Shown in pieces: positions 1 through 10,516 of a stretch of DNA of 64,000 nt. This stretch comes from Cytobacillus oceanisediminis 2691 (GTDB lineage Bacteria > Bacillota > Bacilli > Bacillales > Cytobacillaceae), in contig NZ_CP015506.1 of NCBI RefSeq assembly GCF_000294775.2, positions 2,207,501 through 2,271,500 of the forward strand, written 5' to 3'. Under the pieces are notes generated by a model. It searched no databases. It was not told the origin of the DNA and saw nothing but the letters and a program-made list of their open reading frames with translations. A program made the translations under genes and the position numbers. Position 1 is the stretch's first letter, and every line of letters begins with the position of its first letter.

Positions 1-426
1 ACCATTAATCAGTGCATTGACCGGGTTGTCCACTACGTTAGTCAGAAGGGTTTGAAGAACTTCTGCTATCCCTCCAGGAGGTGTTACATCCTCAGCTCCG
101 GGAGCAAGTGACAGGGTAACCGGAAAAATAAAGCTGGCAACAACTGCTACAAATCCAGCCAGAAAAGTACTTAATCCATAAAGGGCGATAATAGATTTCA
201 TATTCGTCTTATGGCCGCTTCTATGCTTGGAAATGGCGTGCATTACCAGGAAAAATACCAATACCGGCGCTACAGCTTTTAATGCACCTACAAAAAGAGT
301 GCCGAAGATAGTGATCCATCCCGCTGCTTTAGGAATGGTCAAAGCCAGGGCGACACCTGCGATGATGCCCAGCAGAATTCTTTTGACCAGGCTTATTTGG
401 TTCCACTTGCTGATTGCGTTTTTCAT
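1..426 (-). CDS. sstT: Serine/threonine:sodium symporter SstT, N-terminal part
   Basis: The reverse strand encodes the first 142 residues of a dicarboxylate/amino acid:cation symporter and runs off the left edge of the window. The start ATG is preceded by GGAGGG. The N-terminus (WNQISLVKRILLGIIAG) and the segment FVGALKAVAPVLVFFLVM are typical of SstT, an inner-membrane carrier that imports serine and threonine with Na+. Membrane helices lie at about residues 12-32, 40-62 and 82-105. The symbol rests on family resemblance. A general glutamate/aspartate symporter is the alternative, but the short N-terminus fits SstT better. Confidence 0.85.
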   Translation of the reverse strand, partial: MKNAISKWNQISLVKRILLGIIAGVALALTIPKAAGWITIFGTLFVGALKAVAPVLVFFLVMHAISKHRSGHKTNMKSIIALYGLSTFLAGFVAVVASFIFPVTLSLAPGAEDVTPPGGIAEVLQTLLTNVVDNPVNALING

Positions 427-473
427 AGAATTCCCTCCGAAGTGATTATTATATAAAAGAGAATAATTGCTTG

Positions 474-493
474 TCACTGTTATTTGACAGTGA
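474..493. promoter_or_regulatory. Inverted repeat upstream of sstT
   Basis: Perfect 7-base arms TCACTGT and ACAGTGA are separated by 6 bases, about 50 bases upstream of the sstT start. The position suits an operator, but no regulator is identified. Confidence 0.3.
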
Positions 494-654
494 TATTTGT
501 TAGTTTAACACAAATATTATAAATTGTGCGATAAATTATTATATTGAAATATCTGTCAAACAGCTTTTATTAAGATAGATTGCTGATGCTATTGGTTTCA
601 CTTGTTTATTTTTGTGGAAAGAATAATAAAGAATTTAATACTTTTTTTGCTTGT

Positions 655-685
655 GGAATAAGAGCCTTTCTATAGCCGCAATCTA
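655..685 (+). promoter_or_regulatory. Possible SigG-type promoter of glcU-gdh
   Basis: GGAATA and CAATCTA are separated by 18 bases, and the glcU start lies about 37 bases downstream. This resembles forespore SigG promoters (GNATA, 17-18 bases, CATNNTA), with one mismatch in the -10 box. In B. subtilis the equivalent operon is forespore-expressed. The call is based on motif reading alone. Confidence 0.3.
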
Positions 686-721
686 AAAATGTACATAAAA
701 TCGAAAGATGAGGTATACACC

Positions 722-2379
<1,658 letters not shown>

Positions 2380-2388
2380 TGGAAAAAT

Positions 2389-2412
2389 GCCCTTCTCACT
2401 AATGAGAGGGGC
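2389..2412. terminator. Bidirectional terminator between gdh and a lipoprotein gene
   Basis: A 10-bp stem (GCCCTTCTCA/TGAGAGGGGC, one G-U) with a 4-base loop lies between convergent genes. T-rich tracts lie on both sides. Confidence 0.7.
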
Positions 2413-2421
2413 TTTGAAGTT

Positions 2422-3051
2422 TTATTTCAAATCAAAAAACACGGTATTTCCTACCCAGGAATCATATTCCATTTTGGCATCCTCGCCGGTTTTTACTAAA
2501 CCGGCTATATACCCTTCCTTCTCGTTTCCATTATACATTTCAAAAGAAAAATCAGGTTCTGCTGTTGCGACAGTATCGCCGCTGTATACATCGCCGCTCT
2601 CGCTGACAAATTTAAAGTTCATGATTCCATCGATCGTGAATGGATGGTCCTCTGTTTCAGAGTCGGCAACTTTTACTTTGCTCTTTACAAGAACCCATTC
2701 ATAACCTTCAGGTGCATCCTCGTTAAACTCATTCATTTCCTTCAGTTTGTCCTGTGCATCCTGTCCGCGAATGACCTCTTCTACTGACAGCTCGATCTTT
2801 GTTTTATATTCTTTTGATGAATCATCGTATGTGACCGTTTCAATCGCAGTCATCTCATTTACTTTTATCGGATTGGAGCGGGAGCCAGCCTTTGATTCTT
2901 CTTTTTTCTCCTCAGGCTTTGCACTTTGCTCCTCGCCATTTTCCTCTGTTTTGCTTTTTGTTGATAAACCCTCGCTTTCACCGCACGCAGTTAGAAACAA
3001 TGCAGACACCAAACCGGCCACAGCTAATTTTACTAATTTCCTATGTTTCAT
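2422..3051 (-). CDS. Lipoprotein with C-terminal DUF4352/DUF5067-like domain
   Basis: A 209-residue exported lipoprotein. The signal peptide ends in the lipobox LTAC (Cys23). An acidic, Lys/Glu-rich linker spans about residues 28-57. A folded domain from about residue 60 contains the EWVLVKSKVKV strand pattern seen in telokin-like DUF4352/DUF5067 proteins. The function is unknown; such proteins sit on the outer face of the membrane. A strong GGAGGG precedes the ATG. It is monocistronic and convergent with gdh. Confidence 0.8.
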   Translation of the reverse strand: MKHRKLVKLAVAGLVSALFLTACGESEGLSTKSKTEENGEEQSAKPEEKKEESKAGSRSNPIKVNEMTAIETVTYDDSSKEYKTKIELSVEEVIRGQDAQDKLKEMNEFNEDAPEGYEWVLVKSKVKVADSETEDHPFTIDGIMNFKFVSESGDVYSGDTVATAEPDFSFEMYNGNEKEGYIAGLVKTGEDAKMEYDSWVGNTVFFDLK

Positions 3052-3148
3052 ATTAATCCCTCCAGTTAGTTATCTTGAACTCTACAGGGAAATAGTAGCA
3101 TGCAGGGTGATTAAATTTTTGGAAGTGTGGAAGACATAAATAAAAAAA

Positions 3149-3172
3149 TCCGGCCTCTCAATAAGGGCCGGA
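3149..3172 (-). terminator. Intrinsic terminator, reverse strand
   Basis: The reverse strand reads TCCGGCCC, an 8-base loop, then AGGCCGGA followed by seven Ts. It lies 320 bases beyond the nucleoside hydrolase gene and about 100 bases upstream of the lipoprotein gene. It would stop read-through between the two. Confidence 0.7.
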
Positions 3173-3492
3173 CCTGAAGGGGTAAAGAAAAAGGGCTGTA
3201 TGATGTTTCGGTACAAATTCATTGTAATACGTAAATGTTAACAAACTATGAACGGGATGCGGACAAATTATTAAATATCTCCTGTCGATATAAAGGTGAA
3301 AGGGATATTTGTTCAAATTTTTAAATGAGTATACAATCTAGGCTGGACAAAAAATCCTGCAGCAGAAATCGGGTTAACATGAGCTCTAACTTTGCAGTTA
3401 ACTTTTAAATACATGAGGAAATTGAACCTACAGGGGGACATACAAATTGCTAAGGGAGTCAGCAGCATAGGCGGCATCAGACATTCATAATT
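3173..3492. other. Intergenic region with no recognised gene
   Basis: About 320 bases between the terminator and the nucleoside hydrolase stop codon. I see no open frame with a ribosome site, no repeat and no RNA motif. Confidence 0.5.
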
Positions 3493-4434
3493 TTAGGCAA
3501 GCATAACTTTGACAAACTCATTGATAAAGCCATCGTAGTCAAGTTTAACGGCTATTCTGGTCTTTCCCTTCTGGCTGCCAGGCCGGATATCAATGTATGA
3601 TAAACCCTTTCCTTCTACAGTTCCATCTATAACACTTACGTCGTAATAAATGTATTCTGCTATAGCAGGATTATTGATGATCATGATAGTAAGCAGATCG
3701 TGAATAGGTGCTCCTTTAATGCCGGGAACCAGCTTCTGATAAGCCTTATAATAGTACTCGAAAATAGGTTTTAATAAAATGGTGAAAGGGTTTGTAGCTG
3801 TATTTGTTACATATTCCACTGTTTCCATGGTCAATAAGGCGAATTCTGTTACATTTAGAGGGGTAATCGTAAGGTTATTGGCATATTTACAAATGTAATT
3901 GGAAGAGGTAGGGTCACCATAAAAATTGGCTTCTGCAAGAGGTGTAACGTTCCCGGGAACAAAGAAAGCACCGCCCATGATATAAAAAGCTCCCACTTGC
4001 TTGATCTGTTCGTCAAAGAGTATAAAAGCTATCGCCAAGCTAGTAGATCTTCCGGTATCAACAATAATCAAGTCTTTCTGATACTTTTCAATAAGGATAC
4101 CTATTGTATCAAATGGATAGGTTTGATATTTCATATCAGCAGGAGGCTGAATAGGTCCAATCCCTTCGGCTCCATGGATATCCGGATAGTACGTAACTTT
4201 TTCCTGCTGAACAGGCTGAGCAGCACCAGGAATAATAGGAATATTTTTTTGTCCAGCCAGATCTAGCAGATAATAGGCATTTGATGTTGCCTGGTCCTCC
4301 GTTACATTCCCATAGCTTGTAACAAGTCCGACCAGTTCAAGATCTGGGTCCAGCAATGTATAAATAATTGCAAGAGAGTCGTCAATTCCAGGGTCACAAA
4401 ATAATAAAATTTTCTTCGTTTTTCTTTTCGCCAT
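3493..4434 (-). CDS. Inosine/uridine-preferring nucleoside hydrolase family protein
   Basis: A 313-residue cytoplasmic enzyme expected to cleave the N-glycosidic bond of ribonucleosides for purine/pyrimidine salvage. The N-terminal CDPGIDDSLA contains the DxDPGxDDxxA-type calcium/ribose site of the family, with the first Asp replaced by Cys. The C-terminal third holds HDLLTIM, matching the conserved His/Asp region. GGGAGGGG precedes the ATG. No partner genes are nearby, and the substrate cannot be read from sequence. The Cys at the usual first Asp position is slightly unusual. Confidence 0.85.
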   Translation of the reverse strand: MAKRKTKKILLFCDPGIDDSLAIIYTLLDPDLELVGLVTSYGNVTEDQATSNAYYLLDLAGQKNIPIIPGAAQPVQQEKVTYYPDIHGAEGIGPIQPPADMKYQTYPFDTIGILIEKYQKDLIIVDTGRSTSLAIAFILFDEQIKQVGAFYIMGGAFFVPGNVTPLAEANFYGDPTSSNYICKYANNLTITPLNVTEFALLTMETVEYVTNTATNPFTILLKPIFEYYYKAYQKLVPGIKGAPIHDLLTIMIINNPAIAEYIYYDVSVIDGTVEGKGLSYIDIRPGSQKGKTRIAVKLDYDGFINEFVKVMLA

Positions 4435-4521
4435 TTAAACCCCTCCCTAAATTGCTTATACAAAAATATTCATAAATGACTTTTAATATGTTGTTTTAAG
4501 AAAAGGTCTAAAAATATAAAA

Positions 4522-4557
4522 AGCGCCTGTTCCCGTAAAAGCTGAAGGGAAAAGCGC
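4522..4557 (-). terminator. Terminator after the 41-aa gene
   Basis: On the reverse strand a GC-rich interrupted stem (GCGC..TTCCC/GGGAA..GCGC) is followed by TTTTTA. Confidence 0.6.
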
Positions 4558-4572
4558 GTGTCTTCTTTTCTT

Positions 4573-4698
4573 CTATTTTCTTTTTTGAGCCTTCATTTTG
4601 TTCTCTTCCAGTTCAGCAGCATACTCTTCGTATGTTTTACCCTGCTTCTGGCTTTCCGATTGAATTTTTTTGAACTTGTTATCATTTAGATTAGGCAC
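4573..4698 (-). CDS. Small hydrophilic hypothetical protein (41 aa)
   Basis: The reading frame is open further upstream, but the best start is GTG at 4698, six bases after GGGGGTG. The 41-residue product (VPNLNDNKFKKIQSES...) is charged and probably helical, with a Lys-rich end (KMKAQKRK). It has its own terminator. I do not recognise the family. It lies upstream of and divergent from the catalase gene. Confidence 0.6.
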   Translation of the reverse strand: MPNLNDNKFKKIQSESQKQGKTYEEYAAELEENKMKAQKRK

Positions 4699-4876
4699 GT
4701 CTTCACCCCCCTTTGGACAAGAGTATTTTTTTACAAAGGCAAGAACATTATTCGAACAAATAAACGAGGAGCTTTTTTCGTAAAAAGGTTTCATTTCAGC
4801 CACACAGGGTATGATAACACCTGAAGTAATTGTGTTTTGGAAGAAACCCCATCACCTAACAATACAGGAAAATCCA

Positions 4877-4907
4877 GGTATAAATTTCTAAAACCGAGGT
4901 AAAATAT
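4877..4907 (+). promoter_or_regulatory. Possible SigF-type promoter of the catalase gene
   Basis: GGTATA, 15 bases, then GGTAAAATAT resembles the forespore SigF pattern (GYATA, about 15 bases, GGNNANANTR), with a mismatch at the end of the -10 box. This fits a KatX-like spore catalase but is only a motif reading. Confidence 0.35.
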
Positions 4908-4934
4908 CGTCATAAAATATTAGGAGGTCTGATT

Positions 4935-6584
4935 TTGGCAAAGAATAATGATAGGAATTCAGCAAATGATCAAGATGTAAAGCGTGAGACGCTGACGACT
5001 CGGCAGGGACATCCTGTTACTGATAACCAAAACATCCGTACGATAGGCAATCGGGGACCAGCGACCTTGGAGAATTACCATTTCATTGAGAAGATCTCCC
5101 ATTTTGACAGGGAAGAAGTACCGGAGCGTGTGGTTCACGCAAGAGGAGCAGGGGCATTCGGTTACTTTGAGACATACGGAAAAGTTGGGGATGAGCCGGT
5201 CGAAAAGTATACACGCGCAAAGGTTTTTTCTGGTGCAGGGAAGAAGACGCCATTGATGGTACGCTTTTCTACAGTTGCAGGGGCAAAAGATTCACCGGAA
5301 ACGGCTCGTGATCCGCGCGGCTTTGCAGTAAAAATGTACACAGAGGATGGAAACTGGGATTTAGTCGGTAATAACCTGAAAATCTTCTTTATCCGAGATG
5401 CGATGAAATTCCCTGATATGATTCACGCCTTCAAGCCTGATCCTGTTTCAAATGTGTCAAATCCCGAGCGGATGTTTGACTTTGTATCCAGGACACCTGA
5501 GGCCACACACATGATTACATTCTTGTTTTCACCTTGGGGAATACCCGCTACATACCGTCATATGCAAGGCTCCGGCGTCAATACGTATAAATGGGTGAAT
5601 GAAAAAGGGGAAGCGGTACTGGTGAAATATCACTGGGAGCCGAAGCAGGGCATCCGCAACCTGACACAGGAAGAGGCAAACGAAATTCAGGCGAAAAATG
5701 TCGGTCATGCCACACAGGATTTATTTGAGTCAATTAAACGGGGAGATTATCCTGAATGGGAGCTATTTGTACAGATTATGGAGGATGATTACCATCCTGA
5801 ACTGGATTTTGATCCCCTTGATGATACAAAGCTTTGGCCGGAAGATAAGTTCCCTTGGCTTCCTGTTGGCCGTATGGTTCTTGATCGCAATCCAGAGGAT
5901 TATCATGCAGAGATTGAGCAGGCTGCCTTCGGTACAGGGGTACTCGTTGACGGAATGGATTTTTCTGATGATAAGATGCTTCAGGGCCGGACATTCTCTT
6001 ATTCCGATACACAGCGCTATCGCGTAGGGGCAAACTATCTGAAATTACCGGTGAACGCGCCGAAAGCACCTGTTCGCACAAACCAGCAGCGCGGCCAAAT
6101 GGATACTCGTGACCCTAAAGAATCGGGAGAAAATCCGCATATTAACTATGAGCCATCGATGAAGGGCGGCTTCAAGGAAGCACCTGAGGAAGGGCGCACA
6201 CCGCATCGGCCAACCTATAATGCTGCAGCCATGAGCGCACCTATCGATCGTCCAAATAATTATGGTCAGGCAGGCCATACATATCGGAGCTTTGAAGATT
6301 GGGAGCGCGAGGAATTAATCAAAAACCTCTCTGAAGCACTGGCGGTATGTGACAAACGTATTCAGGATGCTATGTTTGAGCATTTCACACAGGCTGATGA
6401 AGATTATGGACGCCGTGTGAAGGAAGGAACCGAGAAAGTCATGAAAGAATTGCTGGCAATGAGCGGGGAAGAGCAAGTGCCTGGCCGAGACGCTGGAAGA
6501 TCCAAATATGGCCAGGGTTCGATTGCTGAAAACGAGGCAGCAAAGGAAGCTGTTGAGAAAAGCCGTGAAACGGATCCATATTAA
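4935..6584 (+). CDS. Heme catalase (KatX-like length)
   Basis: A 549-residue monofunctional catalase converting H2O2 to water and oxygen. The distal heme His68 lies in [12 protein letters not shown] and the Asn in VGNN near residue 146. The proximal Tyr356 lies in [12 protein letters not shown]. The core ends near residue 400. A roughly 150-residue C-terminal extension ([19 protein letters not shown]...) is of the kind seen in Bacillus KatX rather than the shorter KatA. Translation starts at TTG, seven bases after AGGAGG. It is monocistronic, with a terminator directly after. The SigF-like promoter would suit a spore role. Assignment to katX rather than a vegetative catalase is an inference from length. 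Confidence 0.95.
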   Translation: MAKNNDRNSANDQDVKRETLTTRQGHPVTDNQNIRTIGNRGPATLENYHFIEKISHFDREEVPERVVHARGAGAFGYFETYGKVGDEPVEKYTRAKVFSGAGKKTPLMVRFSTVAGAKDSPETARDPRGFAVKMYTEDGNWDLVGNNLKIFFIRDAMKFPDMIHAFKPDPVSNVSNPERMFDFVSRTPEATHMITFLFSPWGIPATYRHMQGSGVNTYKWVNEKGEAVLVKYHWEPKQGIRNLTQEEANEIQAKNVGHATQDLFESIKRGDYPEWELFVQIMEDDYHPELDFDPLDDTKLWPEDKFPWLPVGRMVLDRNPEDYHAEIEQAAFGTGVLVDGMDFSDDKMLQGRTFSYSDTQRYRVGANYLKLPVNAPKAPVRTNQQRGQMDTRDPKESGENPHINYEPSMKGGFKEAPEEGRTPHRPTYNAAAMSAPIDRPNNYGQAGHTYRSFEDWEREELIKNLSEALAVCDKRIQDAMFEHFTQADEDYGRRVKEGTEKVMKELLAMSGEEQVPGRDAGRSKYGQGSIAENEAAKEAVEKSRETDPY

Positions 6585-6597
6585 TTAAGAAGCTAGG

Positions 6598-6625
6598 GCT
6601 GTCCAAAGGTGGACAGCTTTTTTTC
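6598..6625 (+). terminator. Catalase terminator
   Basis: GCTGTCC/GGACAGC stem with a short loop, followed by eight Ts. Confidence 0.85.
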
Positions 6626-6716
6626 TTTGTTTTTTCCATTTTTTAATTGCAGGCAGGTAGGACTTCCTCCCGGTTTTGTAGAATAATCTCCTAAACTATA
6701 TAGCCAGAGGTGCCGA

Positions 6717-7421
6717 ATGAAACCAATTATAGGGGTTACATCGAATTTAGATGACAAGCAGCTTTCCGTTTCAATGGATAATATCCATTCATTAGTAAAC
6801 GCAGGGGCCGTTCCAATTGTTTTGCCTAATCTGCTGGAAGATGGCAAAATTGAAAAATTAGCTGAAGAGATGGATGGGCTGCTTCTTACGGGTGGAGGGG
6901 ACATCGATCCCACCCTATTTGGTGAAGAACCCCATCAAAATCTGGGAAGCATCTGTCCTGAAAGAGACACGTTTGAACTCAGCATTATTAAAAAAATGCT
7001 GGCTCTTGATAAACCAATTTTAGCCATATGCAGGGGCTGCCAAATCCTCAGTATTGCTGCTGGGGGTGATATGTATCAAGACATCTATTTCCAGATGGGC
7101 GTCCCTCTTTTGCAGCATGCCCAAAAAGCACCCCGGTGGCATGCGTCCCACTTTGTAAATGTAAAAAGAAATTCTCTTCTGCACAGAGCCACTGGTGAGC
7201 TAAGTTTTAAAGTAAACAGCTATCATCATCAGGCTGTCCGCAAGATGCCTGAAAACTTTGAGGTATGTGCCGAGGCAAATGATGGAGTCATTGAGGCTTT
7301 TGAGAGTAACAAGCATAGCTTTGTATTAGGGGTACAGTGGCACCCTGAATGCATGACACAAAAGAACGATCACCCATCCTTAGCTATTTTTGATGCATTT
7401 ATAAAGGCTTGCAAACAATAA
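6717..7421 (+). CDS. Gamma-glutamyl-gamma-aminobutyrate hydrolase family (peptidase C26)
   Basis: A 234-residue class I glutamine amidotransferase-like hydrolase. The nucleophile Cys lies in AICRGCQIL and the His-Glu pair in GVQWHPE near the C-terminus. TGGGDIDP is the typical family loop. Members (PuuD type) release glutamate from gamma-glutamyl compounds such as gamma-Glu-GABA. AGAGGTG precedes the ATG. No putrescine genes are adjacent, so the real substrate is open. It is convergent with the LysR gene across a shared terminator. Confidence 0.85.
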   Translation: MKPIIGVTSNLDDKQLSVSMDNIHSLVNAGAVPIVLPNLLEDGKIEKLAEEMDGLLLTGGGDIDPTLFGEEPHQNLGSICPERDTFELSIIKKMLALDKPILAICRGCQILSIAAGGDMYQDIYFQMGVPLLQHAQKAPRWHASHFVNVKRNSLLHRATGELSFKVNSYHHQAVRKMPENFEVCAEANDGVIEAFESNKHSFVLGVQWHPECMTQKNDHPSLAIFDAFIKACKQ

Positions 7422-7435
7422 AACTAGAAATAAAA

Positions 7436-7466
7436 AGCCGTCGCATTTTTCATTTTTGCGACGGCT
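7436..7466. terminator. Bidirectional terminator
   Basis: A perfect 10-bp stem, AGCCGTCGCA/TGCGACGGCT, with a T-rich loop separates convergent genes. Confidence 0.85.
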
Positions 7467-7469
7467 CTT

Positions 7470-8363
7470 TCATAGTCCATTCTCTAAATAACTCTCTGAA
7501 CAGGCGATAAACTCCCGAACCGCAAACGATAAGTACTTTTCCTTTTTCCAGATCATCCCCAGCTCCAAATTTATAGCAGATTCAGAGATTGGCAGAACAA
7601 CAAGGTCTTGGCTGTATATATTCTGACAGATTTTACTTGGCAGCATAGTGATCCCCAGTTTTCCTTCAACCATCCCCAGCAGGAAGTCCTTTTGTGAGCT
7701 TTCACAGACAATATTGGGATGAAATCCGCTTTTCGAGCACTCCTCAATGATCAGGTCGTAAAGGGTGAAATCTTTCCGGTAGAGTATAAAGGGCTCATTC
7801 GCCAATTGTGAAAAGTGTACCTCACTATTTGAAGCCAGCGGATGTTCACGATGGACAATAAGCATTAAGGGGTCCTTTAAAACATTAATAATTTCAAAGC
7901 TGCTGCCTTGTGCAGGCACCGTACAAATAAGGCCAATATCCAATGTTCCATCGTCTACGCCCTTTTTAATTTTCTTTGTGCCTACCTCTGTTAATTTAAT
8001 TTCAATCAATGGGAATTTTTCTTTATACTGGCTGATGAGCTGCGAAAAAAAAGCGGCACCTACAATAGGAGGGATGCCAATTTTGATTTCACCGCTCTTC
8101 AGCTCCGTCACATCTGTTAACTCCAAAGTCAGGTTTTTAAATGCGTCCAGCACTTTCTTTGCATTAATCAGCACCGCTTTTCCCGCATCCGTTAATTCAA
8201 GCTGCTTCGATGACCGGTAAAAAAGCGGCACCCCCAGTTCGCCTTCGAGGTTTTTTATGGCTTTGCTGATGGATGGCTGGGTGACATGCAGGGTCTGTGA
8301 TGCTTTTGTGAAACTTAAGTGCTGAGCTACTTCAGCAAAATATTCCAAATGCCGTATATCCAA
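7470..8363 (-). CDS. LysR-family regulator divergent from malic enzyme
   Basis: A 297-residue regulator. The winged HTH is at residues 1-60 (FTKASQTLHVTQPSISKAIKNLEGELGVPLF), followed by a two-lobed effector-binding domain. The TTG at 8363 is chosen because GGGGGG precedes it by about six bases and it yields the standard LysR N-terminus (LDIRHLEYFAEVA). A longer frame upstream lacks family similarity. It is transcribed away from the malic enzyme gene with 142 bases between starts. It therefore probably controls that gene, perhaps with a C4-dicarboxylate as signal. Confidence 0.9.
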   Translation of the reverse strand: MDIRHLEYFAEVAQHLSFTKASQTLHVTQPSISKAIKNLEGELGVPLFYRSSKQLELTDAGKAVLINAKKVLDAFKNLTLELTDVTELKSGEIKIGIPPIVGAAFFSQLISQYKEKFPLIEIKLTEVGTKKIKKGVDDGTLDIGLICTVPAQGSSFEIINVLKDPLMLIVHREHPLASNSEVHFSQLANEPFILYRKDFTLYDLIIEECSKSGFHPNIVCESSQKDFLLGMVEGKLGITMLPSKICQNIYSQDLVVLPISESAINLELGMIWKKEKYLSFAVREFIACSESYLENGL

Positions 8364-8505
8364 ACAGATCCCCCCTTCATATAACCAAAAGGCATAATGA
8401 TTATAGATTATATGTATTTCATTTATGGATATCATTCATTATATAATAATCTACAACAATATAATACTGAAAATTAACAATATTCAATTTGGGGAGATGG
8501 TTAAG

Positions 8506-9711
8506 ATGGATTTGCAGAAAGAATCTTTATTGCTTCATGAGAAGTTTCGAGGGAAGTTATCAATTGATGTGAAAATGCCGCTGAACAGCATGAAGGATTT
8601 AAGCTTAGCCTATTCCCCAGGAGTAGCAGAGCCATGCCGGAAAATTCATGACCAGCCTGAGAAAGTCTATGATTATACAATAAAAGGCAATTTAATCGCG
8701 GTTGTCTCTGACGGAACATCGGTGCTGGGGCTTGGCGACATTGGCCCTGAAGCCTCCATGCCAGTCATGGAGGGGAAGGCTGCCCTATTTAAAGCTTTTG
8801 CAGGAATTGATGCCGTTCCAATTTGCCTTGATACGAAGGATCCCGAAGAAATCATTAAAACAGTTAATCTGCTGCAGCCTTCCTTTGGAGGCATCAACCT
8901 GGAAGATATCGCGGCACCTAATTGCTTTTACATTGAAGAACGCCTTAAGCAGGAAATGAACATTCCCGTTTTTCATGATGACCAGCATGGAACAGCCATC
9001 GTAACGGCTGCCGGTTTAAAAAATGCTTTAAAGCTTGTTGATAAACAAATGGAAAAAATAAAAATCGTAATCAATGGGGCAGGTGCCGCAGGAATCGCGA
9101 TTATCAAACTGCTCCTCAATATGGGTGTAAAAGATATCATCATGTGCGATACAAAGGGAGCGATTTATGAAGGAAGGCAGGAGCGTATGAACCCTGTCAA
9201 AGAGTCTGTGGCGAAAACCACCAATCCAGACAAACGGCAGGGTCCGCTTGAAGAGGTTATTATCGGCGCTGATGTGTTTATCGGGGTTTCATCTGCAGGA
9301 GCCTTAACAAAGGAAATGGTCCAGACAATGAGTCAGGATTCCATTATTTTCGCCATGGCAAATCCGGTTCCAGAAATCATGCCGGAAGAGGCAAAGGAGG
9401 CAGGAGCCAAAGTGGTAGGAACAGGACGCTCTGACTTGCCTAACCAGGTGAATAATGTCCTCGCATTCCCGGGGATTTTCAGAGGGGCTTTGGACGTCAG
9501 GGCTACTGAAATTAATGAAGAAATGAAGATGGCAGCTGTCGAGGCCATCGCCGGATTAATCGACGCTACAGACTTATCACCGGATTATGTAATACCAGGA
9601 CCGCTCGACAGCCGAGTTGTTCCGGCCGTAAGGGATGCCGTAGTAAAAGCCGCCCAGAAAACCGGTGCTGCCAGGATCGAAATCCTGCAGAGCGAGAGGA
9701 TAAGCCAATAG
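8506..9711 (+). CDS. NAD(P)-dependent malic enzyme (YtsJ/MleA type)
   Basis: A 401-residue enzyme decarboxylating malate to pyruvate. Motifs include LAYSPGVAEPC (Tyr of the active site), the metal site FHDDQHGTAIV, the Rossmann stretch INGAGAAGIA and MANPVPEI. The ATG at 8506 is chosen because GGGGAG lies nine bases before it, whereas the ATG at 8497 abuts that site. The frame is open to 8425 but that part is not conserved-looking. It probably links the TCA cycle to pyruvate under control of the divergent LysR protein. Confidence 0.95.
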   Translation: MDLQKESLLLHEKFRGKLSIDVKMPLNSMKDLSLAYSPGVAEPCRKIHDQPEKVYDYTIKGNLIAVVSDGTSVLGLGDIGPEASMPVMEGKAALFKAFAGIDAVPICLDTKDPEEIIKTVNLLQPSFGGINLEDIAAPNCFYIEERLKQEMNIPVFHDDQHGTAIVTAAGLKNALKLVDKQMEKIKIVINGAGAAGIAIIKLLLNMGVKDIIMCDTKGAIYEGRQERMNPVKESVAKTTNPDKRQGPLEEVIIGADVFIGVSSAGALTKEMVQTMSQDSIIFAMANPVPEIMPEEAKEAGAKVVGTGRSDLPNQVNNVLAFPGIFRGALDVRATEINEEMKMAAVEAIAGLIDATDLSPDYVIPGPLDSRVVPAVRDAVVKAAQKTGAARIEILQSERISQ

Positions 9712-9877
9712 ACTGAAATTTGCATGCGGAGGCATGTTCAAGCGAAGTAAATCATAGTATCCAAAGTATCAGGATGCTGGTTTTGCCAATGGGAATTATT
9801 TTATCACTTTCGTCACTCTGAATTAATGGCTGTTTTCTTAAGGTTCTATGTTTCTAAGCGGATAACTAAGTTTATCA

Positions 9878-9982
9878 GCTGAGTTGATTAAAGCGGAGGA
9901 AACTTGACTCCTGTAAAACCGAGGAGGCTCCCGTTCCTCCCCGCGGAAAGCATGTGTCCGTAGCGGAAATCAGCGGACAGCC
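9878..9982 (+). repeat. Dispersed intergenic repeat, copy 1
   Basis: The stretch starts GCTGAGTTGATT and continues ACTTGACTCC, GAGGAGGCTCCC, CCCCGCGGAAAGC and GCGGAAATCAGCGG. It resembles the roughly 100-base intergenic element widespread in Bacillus chromosomes. A degenerate second copy lies at 45914-45980. It sits in the 331-base gap after the malic enzyme gene, which otherwise holds nothing recognised. Confidence 0.6.
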
Positions 9983-10042
9983 TTATAAAATTTCCTATCT
10001 TTAGAAAAGAGCAAATTAATTTTATTAAGGAGATTGATACCG

Positions 10043-10339
10043 ATGAAAGTATACGAAGTAATCGAGACGCAGGAAATGTTCCGTGGTGAAATCATCGAAG
10101 ACTATTATATTATTTATGAGCAAACAGAAAACAAAATCTTTGAAAATCGAAACAATCATCTGTTTCAGCAGGAAAGATTTTTAGAAGAGACAGTTAATGT
10201 CTTTAAAGGAAACCAGCACTCCACCTTAAAAAAAGTAAAAGCCTATCCCATTCGCCACCTTGCATTCCGCGATATTCGAGAAACAATCAGAAACGACTTT
10301 CCGGACCTCTTTAAGAAACTGAACAGGTCTCCCGCATAA
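10043..10339 (+). CDS. Hypothetical protein (98 aa)
   Basis: A 98-residue soluble, charged protein (MKVYEVIETQEMFRGEIIEDYY...), not recognised. ATG at 10043 is preceded by AAGGAG at ten bases. The TTG at 10034 is too close to that site. A strong terminator follows, so it is a monocistronic unit. Confidence 0.75.
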   Translation: MKVYEVIETQEMFRGEIIEDYYIIYEQTENKIFENRNNHLFQQERFLEETVNVFKGNQHSTLKKVKAYPIRHLAFRDIRETIRNDFPDLFKKLNRSPA

Positions 10340-10346
10340 TAACAGG

Positions 10347-10379
10347 CAGCCTCTATTTGATGGAGGCTGTCCTTTTTTT
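10347..10379 (+). terminator. Terminator of the 98-aa gene
   Basis: CAGCCTC/GGAGGCTG hairpin followed by a run of Ts. Confidence 0.85.
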
Positions 10380-10516
10380 ATAGAACCCCATAATGGAAAA
10401 ATAACCTATCTATCTGTATGATGGTATAACGGTAAATAGAAAACTTCTGCACGGCTGTTTTTCCGTAAAATATTTAGGGAACAATCCAGATGTGAACTTA
10501 TTAGAGGGGTGGAGCA

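Noticed and set aside
3330..3345. GTATAC in the intergenic region near 3.3 kb as a regulon operator
   Set aside because: It lacks the TTGG/CAA flanks. The 6-base core alone is expected many times by chance in AT-rich DNA. The same holds for GTATAC near 20550, 55080 and 63427.
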